A stretch of DNA of 64,000 nucleotides, taken from assembly GCF_030848805.1 (NCBI RefSeq), contig NC_092369.1:1282798-1346797 (forward strand), written 5' to 3'. Source of the DNA: Temnothorax longispinosus. Taxonomy: Eukaryota; Arthropoda; Insecta; Hymenoptera; Formicidae. The stretch's first letter is position 1, and the number at the start of each line of letters is the position of its first letter. The notes under the pieces are model-generated. The model was not told the DNA's origin. It saw only the letters and a list, made by a program, of their open reading frames with translations, and searched no databases. Positions 57,501-64,000 of this stretch are shown here, one piece after another. A program made the translations under genes and the position numbers.

Positions 57501-58480
57501 ACATTACAATATGCTAAATTAAACTGATTTCGCCAATGAGCGAGCGATATCGTAAACCACCGCCATATATATAGCGAGGAGAGAAAAGTAGGTCGTTTTT
57601 AGTGAAGAACATTGATCCCGGAGGTATAGAAATACAGTGCTATTTCATTAATCGATTAAATCGCATCCGTGTTCTCTCGACCATATCTGCGCGCGCAAAT
57701 CAAGAATGATCGTATCCATTATGATGATGATTAAACACTCGAGGTTGTTCTCTAGAAAAAGAGAAAATAAAATATTAAAATAAACTCTTAAGATACTTCT
57801 AATTTAGTTGTAACAATTTAAACGTGTTACAGGTAGCAAAGTAGTCTCGTATCAATTAATCAACGTTTAAGATTTTTAATTGTTGTTCACAAAGTATTTT
57901 AATACAAAACATCAAATCATTACTCATTTTAATAAATATTTCCATCATTTGCACAAAATTCTTTACAGAGCTCTCGTTCGACGAATCTCTTTTGGAGGAA
58001 CCGCATTAGAAATTACGCGCTCTTGATAATTAAAGGATCTAGCTTCACCATACGTCCATACGTTCAATCACCGCTGTCAATATTTCACGCTTCTCGATAT
58101 CGGATTCGTTGATGCACTTTCGCGTTCGTTAATTCATTAATTAACCGGACCGCCGCATACTAGAGATTCCCTCGCAGCCGCGAGATCCCGACCCTTAAAC
58201 TCTAGCAATTCGTCGATCGATGCGATATGTGTCGCGTATATGTGTCGTATTGACTTGCGGTCAAATTTTATAGCTACGCATCAGCCCGCAGGATAATCCG
58301 TTCCAAAACTAATCATGTATTTCGTTATAGCGAAACTAAACCTTAGAGAATAAAAACAATGCGGAGAAATATAATTGTAATCAAAGAGTAAGTAATCATG
58401 ATAATGAGATTTTTAAATAGAATCACGTTTAATAATTCTTTGATAATACAATTAATTGCTGTTATTTTATATATATGTTA
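54545..58480. other. Gene-free stretch
   Basis: About 3.9 kb without a supported gene. GC-rich patches at 54690-55150 and 56560-56880 have short open frames with no recognisable family. The rest is AT-rich. Confidence 0.35.
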
Positions 58481-59615
58481 TAGTCAAAGCCCGAAACGCA
58501 GGCATTCCTAGGATTGACTAGTCAATCCTGGGAAACGACCAAGCGTCTTGGTCAAAGCCCGAAATAAGTTATGCGTTTCGGCTTTTGACTAGTCAATCCT
58601 AGGAATAACTAATACGGCTAGTAAAAGTTAGAAACTAAAGAAAAATCACTTCGGATTTTGACTAGTCAATCCTAGGTGTGACTTAATTCGGACTGTGTGA
58701 CTGTTAACAAATAAAATCAAGATTTTTTTTACTAAATTAAGTTCTTATTGTTAACATAATGTAGCTTTTTATTTACTTTTTTACTCTTGTACATAGTTTT
58801 TTCTCCTTAAGTTTAAAAATGTAGCTTTAACAAAATATTGGTTTAAAGCGCTTTAAACAGTTAAATACTTTTAAAGCGCGTCATCTAACCTATGTATGTA
58901 GTATTTAACTGTTTAAAGCGCGTCACTAATCGACATAGGTTAAATGACGCGCTTTAAAAGTATTTAACTGTTTATAATAAAGCGTGTCACTAATCTACAT
59001 AAGTTAGATGACGCGCTTTAAAAGTATTTAACTGTTTAAAGCGCGTCACTAATCTACATAAGTTAGATGACGCGCTTTAAAAGTATTTAAGTGTTTAAAG
59101 CGCGTCAAACAAAACTAAACAAAAAAAGTGTATGCGTGAACATTTCGACATATATATTAGTCATTTATACCTTCCAATACTCAAAATAGCTGCTATATTT
59201 TCTAAACTTTTTTTGATAATAACTTTTTAATAAACAATGACCCCCGACTAAATAAAAAGCTACATTATGTTAACAATAAGAACTTAATTTAGTAAAAAAA
59301 TCTTGATTTTATTTGTTAACAGTTACACAGTCCGAATTAAGTTACACCTAGGATTGACTGGTCAAAGTCCGAAGTAATTTTTCTTTAGTTTCTAACTTTG
59401 ACCAGCCGTATTAGTTATTCCTAGGATTGACTAGTCAAATGCCGAAGTGACTTTTCTTTAGTTTCTAACTTTAACCAGCCGTATTAGTTATTTCTAGGAT
59501 TGACTAGTCAAAAGCCGAAACGCAAAACTTATTTCGGGCTTTGACCAAGACGCTTGGTCGTTCCCCAGGATTGGCTAGTCAATCCTAGAAATACCTGCGT
59601 TTCGGGCTTTGACTA
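58481..59615. mobile_element. 1.1-kb fold-back element with structured arms
   Basis: The ends TAGTCAAAGCCCGAAACGCA and TGCGTTTCGGGCTTTGACTA are perfect inverted copies. The arms run about 58481-58777 and 59248-59615; the right arm is longer because it carries one extra internal repeat. Within the arms the palindromic phrase CCTAGGATTGACTAGTCAA recurs at least six times. The centre (58847-59107) holds about three 61-bp tandem units, each with AAAGCGCGTCA and TGACGCGCTTT as an 11-bp hairpin stem. No coding was found. The arms are well over 290 bases, as in Foldback-type elements. The superfamily is unassigned; the flanks TTA/TAA around the ends are symmetric, so the target duplication is ambiguous. 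Confidence 0.8.
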
Positions 59616-59668
59616 TAACATATACACTATAGCTTGATACCCGTGCTTCGCTACGGTAACACACATTT

Positions 59669-60119
59669 TCCCCCTTTTCACCCCGTTATTAGGAGTCAAA
59701 TTTCTAAAAATCCCTTCTTAGTGGGTGCTTACGTCATGAAAGGAATATACTCCCCGAATTTCATGTTTCTAGGTTTAGAGGTTTGGGCTGGGCGTTGATG
59801 AGTCAGTCGAAACATTGAATTATATATATACAGATATATAGATAAATAGATAGACAGATAGATATGATTAGGGCAAAATCTTGAATTATGTTTTTAAGCA
59901 CTTGTATGGGTAACCTTTGTAAGCAAAAACCAAGTCGATATCTCATCGGGCCCAAGTACCCCTTTTTACCCCCTTAGGGGTCGAATTTCTAAAAATCCCT
60001 TCTTAGTAAGTGCTTACGCCATGGAAGGAATATACTCCTCGAATTTGATGTTTCTAGGTTTAGAGGTTTGGGCTGGGCGTTGATGAGTCAGTCGTAACAT
60101 TGAATTATATATATAACGA
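59669..60119 (+). repeat. Pair of ~150-bp direct repeats
   Basis: 59669-59830 and 59957-60119 share TTTCTAAAAATCCCTTCTTA, AAGGAATATACTCC, ATGTTTCTAGGTTTAGAGGT and GGGCTGGGCGTTGATGAGTC, then end in TA-rich runs. CCCGTGCTTCGCTACGG precedes the first copy. The family is not recognised with certainty. Confidence 0.65.
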
Positions 60120-60124
60120 GTTTT

Positions 60125-61567
60125 TAGTATTTAATGGCTTATAGTACATTTCGTTTATTAAAAATCTCATTATATATTTTATTAATATTTTATTAACAGC
60201 TATATTAAACAATTACCCCTTTTATATATAATAATCATTAATATTATTATTACAAAAATTGTTGTAATATTCTATTTGCGAAACAATTTCAATTACATTT
60301 AATTTAATTACAGTGAGAAAAATCTTCTATTCTATTCAATTTTCGAAGCAACGTATTCTCATAATCATAATTTTTGCTGAAGAAAAGTTATTCTTACCAG
60401 TCATTTCGTATTAACATAAGGTTAGTACAACGCTCTCTATTAATAAACGCGCTCTCATCAGTAATACTTAAAAGAAAACCGTTTCACACAGATCCGCTAT
60501 ATTCATCTACATAATTCGAAAAGAAGAGGTAATGGATCCCGTTCCTGTTCTGTGCATATGTGTGCATACATGTTCCTTTCATTTCTAGTATTTCAAAAAT
60601 AAAATATTATATCATATTATTCGTCTTTGGATCGAGAGAACGAAGGTGACCGAACGTTAACAGGGGCCAGAAGGTTCCCAAAGGTGAATATCTCAAGAAG
60701 GATTTAAGAGATCGTCGATCTGAACGAAGAAATCAACGTGAAAAAGTCGTTGAGATATTTCCAGGGACTTAGGGAGCGACCCTGGATTACTTTAAATTTC
60801 CTTCGTTTTTCCTCACTTTCCCCTTCTTTCTCATTCACATTCCATCCGCATTGCCGTGAATCGTTTCTGTAAGGAACGTTTCGGCGAGAGAGCATGAATT
60901 TTTACCGTGGAAAAAGTCGTCGATTGAATGAAAAAGTTTTCCGATATATCTAGTTTACAAATTACGTAGAGAAAAAATATATTTTTTTTTATGCAACTGA
61001 TTACAATAAGATGCTGATGGAGAAAACAAAGTAGGCAATGGAGATATTCTTTAGCTCCTTTATCATGCATAATTCTTTTTTTGTTTGTTAATAACTAGCG
61101 ACAACCGATGACAAGATTGATATCCTGTTGAAAATGTTTGATTTTTTAGAAGAGACTTGATACTTTATGATTTGTTGACGTTACGTGACGCGCACGTGTA
61201 AATCAATGCATAAGAACTCGGATATATTTCATTCATGATTCGATAAACGCACAATGAACGTGGGCGAAACCAGATTTATGTCGATAGCGATAAGGGCATA
61301 TGCAACCATCGCATGTACGGGTTTTACACTGGCGTATCTGGGATAAACTTTCGCATAACGTGCGAACGATCAATCTTGAATAAAGCACATTCGCAACGGC
61401 AATCCAAGAAGAAACGTGTTCACTAGTGCAACGCAAGCGTAAAATGACCCCGGCGGATACAAGAAACAGCGCAATACGAGAACGAGTTGTAGGATTTATT
61501 CCCATATTCTATATCACCCGTACACCGAGTGTACACCCGTAAAGACATATCAAACACCGCAATACGT
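60125..61567. other. Gene-free stretch
   Basis: AT-rich, no supported gene. Minus-strand open frames at 60704-61070 and 61233-61505 have no recognisable domain. Confidence 0.35.
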
Positions 61568-61568
61568 A

Positions 61569-61934
61569 CTCTCTAAATCTCATAGAGTGGTTTCGCCACT
61601 AATATATTAGAGTGATCGCGATGGTCACTCCAATTTGAGTAAATGCGGGAATAAAGTATTATAGGAATAAATTTTTCAAACAAATTTTTAGAGCGGCTAC
61701 TCTACCGAAGTGATACGATCTTACTCTAAAGCTGAATCACGATTCCACTGAAATTTTCCACTCAAAATTTAGAACGACGTAATTCACTCCTATAGACACT
61801 GATCTATTGCACTCGAAAAGAGTGCAATTTCACTCCAACTTATAGAGTACAATTTAACTGTTTCTTAGGGTGGCAAATCATTCGAAGTGCACAAGCTCAA
61901 TATACTTGCATTTCACTCTTCGACTTTTAGAGAG
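61569..61934. mobile_element. 366-bp MITE, CTCTCTAAAA family, complete
   Basis: The ends are CTCTCTAAAT on the left and CTTTTAGAGAG on the right, inverted copies, preceded by TA at 61567-61568. Internally the phrase ACTC(C/T) recurs many times in both orientations (GAGTG/CACTC), a subterminal repeat pattern. Copies lie at about 9983-10230 and 51950-52067. A Tc1/mariner-type TA insertion is inferred. Confidence 0.7.
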
Positions 61935-61939
61935 TGTAT

Positions 61940-64000
61940 CGCAGATAAGTTAAGCTACTAAAAAACACCGAGTCTGGTATTTGACAAATATTGCAAGTAA
62001 TAAGTAATGACGAATATTTCGGAAATAAAGTGACAGAAACATCAAATGTTCAGGATTAAATAGAAAGTAAAAAGAAAATAAATAAAATAAATCGTAACTA
62101 TCCGTGTGCACGGATTGATTGGCAAACTCAGCCGCGGGTTATCCATGTTGGTACCCGCTTTCGACGCGTGTAAAAAAAAATGCCACGCAAGATTACCGCG
62201 CGAAGTGGGCCCGACGATCCGGTTATATTATACCGTATGTATTACCGCGGTATATTTGTTGTACGCGCAAACATCATCACAGCTATCTCGAATGCCGGGC
62301 CAATACACTGACGCTCTCTCGCCGAGCATAGAGAGAGAGAATAGTACTCGACTTTGACGTAGCTCGAAATCGATAGCGGTATCCATCGCTCATTCGCGGC
62401 TCGCGTACTCTCGTCCACGTATACGCGCGTGCATATTTTGTGCGAAGCCGAATAACAGCCTGTCACATGGAGGGCCAATGAAAAATGTACAGTGGAGGTA
62501 AATTGACAAAAAACGCGACGATCCAGTGTCGCACAAACGTATCGATGTAATGATAATAAAGTATATCCGATAAAGTATGTACGGATAATTGCGCGAAGAA
62601 GAATCCAGGGCGCGATTAAATCTTAAAACCGGATTCGCTGTTCTGGCATTTTATGTGCTTACGTTATTCTTGTTACACCTCGGTAAAAATGTGTACTTTT
62701 GATATTTGTGTCTTGTGATTTATGATTCTTTTTAAGATAAATAAAAGCACCTGGGTATAATAATAATAATAATCTCAATTTCCGGAGATTTAGCTTTCAT
62801 TTGTTTAACGCGCGAAGCAAGAAAACGTCTTGTAATCAACGTCATTATAGACGTTGTAATCTCTTATGGCGTCGCAATAAATTGCCGCAAAAAGCAGCGC
62901 AGTGACGCCATATTTTGAAACTGTTTACCATGGAAGCCACCGCGATAGTAACAACACGGAGCCACATAATTCACGTAATTAGGAGAGAAATGCGAAGTCG
63001 AGTGTGATAAAAGCGGTAACATCCACGAAGCGCTCTAGATTCGTTCCGAGAAGTAATCGCAATCTGTAAATTGAAGTACGTGGGCGATATTCATTTATTT
63101 TACAATGGAACAACAAGAAACTGACGTACAATTAATCTTACCATAAGAGTGATTAACATACAGGCGCAAACACAAAGTACTGTTGATTTTCGTTTCGTTG
63201 CCCGCGTCAAAGAAATATGGAATCGCGTTAGCGCAATTGTACCCATAAATTTTTCCGCGGATTTTACCTTGCAGATACGTTCTTATCCGCCTCGTCAGTT
63301 CCGGTTTCCTGCAAATTGCCGATTACACGCGACCTCTATAAAAGCAAAACTAGAAGGTAGGACAAGAGAGAGAGAGAGAGAGTTTATCGTCCAACATAAT
63401 TACTCTCGTAACACGGGTCATGTTATATTTCCTCGTCTTTAAGCGCGCCAGACGGCTGGTGATGCCGCACCATCGTCAAAGCAGAATAAAACGGTGACCG
63501 AAAACAGAAAGTGACGTGTAACTATATCTTCAACCACGTAAATTGTTTTCGCCAGAGTGGCACTGTGTTACGCTGAGGGATAGTATATAGTTCTCAATTA
63601 ACCGGCGGCTCGCGGTGACAAATAAAAGCAAAAGCCAGGCGAGAGACTTTATTGTAGCCCCCGTCTACTTGCCGGACAAGCGTGCGGTGTTGAAATTGAG
63701 TTAGGTGAAAGCGCGCTACGCTGAAAACGGAGACGAGGGGGATACAGACGCAGATACGATATTTGCTATCGATGCATCACGCCTCAATAATAATCATCAC
63801 CGGAACGCATAAAGCTGATGGAAATAGCGATTGCATGCTCGACGACGTATCGACAAGGCAGCGGACTGAAAGTTTCGATTATTCCACTGTTTCACAGCTT
63901 ACGTGAAACGGCGCGATAAAAATTATCGGAAGTTACATTGAGAATCGTCATTTTTATCGTACCATACTGCACCTCTCGCGAATCTTAGAAGCATACTCGC
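61940..64000. other. Gene-free flank
   Basis: No gene supported to the end of the window. 62100-62500 and 63150-63470 are GC-richer with overlapping short frames. A (GA)n run lies at 63366-63381. Confidence 0.35.

Overview
This window looks like a piece of an insect chromosome, most likely hymenopteran and probably ant. It is AT-rich nuclear DNA with scattered CpG-rich patches and long CT and CA microsatellites. The only gene is an intron-containing trypsin-like serine protease, now broken, and it sits among arthropod-type mobile elements. The species call is inference; no sequence here is diagnostic. No intact host protein-coding gene could be supported. Most open reading frames in the window are chance frames, simple-repeat frames or antisense shadows of transposons.

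Layout. 1-11 kb: gene-free DNA with small inverted-repeat elements (a hairpin pair near 1.6-1.8 kb, a Harbinger-like MITE at 5.29 kb), a Helitron-type 3' end at 6.39 kb, two divergent dispersed repeats facing each other (7.5 and 10.4 kb), and a tRNA-derived SINE at 8.78-9.05 kb with a perfect 16-bp target duplication. 11.03-14.21 kb: a four-exon serine protease (homologue) pseudogene. Its second intron is swollen by a repeat cluster that includes an array of about ten hairpin units. 14.2-15.2 kb: the gene's 3' flank, which recurs at 30.2 and 39.9 kb, and a tRNA-like sequence.

15.35-39.9 kb is a nested, tandemly rearranged transposon cluster. The host element is a decayed Ty3/gypsy retrotransposon on the minus strand. 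The right-hand unit keeps gag, zinc knuckles, protease, RT, RNase H and integrase in order; three further units keep mainly RNase H and integrase. A plus-strand pogo/Tigger-like transposase sits inside the integrase in each unit. The unit-4 copy (32950-34197) keeps the DDD triad and an open 415-codon frame; the unit-1 copy has lost the third Asp; units 2 and 3 hold doubled, internally deleted copies. Two MITE families are present or absent at identical sites in different units, giving empty-site controls. Four Helitron-like elements lie on the minus strand, one of them inside the RT. The units show that unit 2 is a chimera made by unequal crossing-over.

40-64 kb: largely gene-free DNA with a pair of about 290-bp inverted repeats (41.6/43.0 kb), CT-rich microsatellites (44.5, 48.7, 54.0 kb), three dispersed copies (with one at 10 kb) of a TA-inserting MITE, and a 1.1-kb fold-back element (58.48-59.62 kb) with long structured inverted repeats around hairpin-forming tandem repeats.

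The genes do not form a pathway. The biological interest is in transposon nesting, unequal crossing-over, and a decaying protease locus whose flank was copied.
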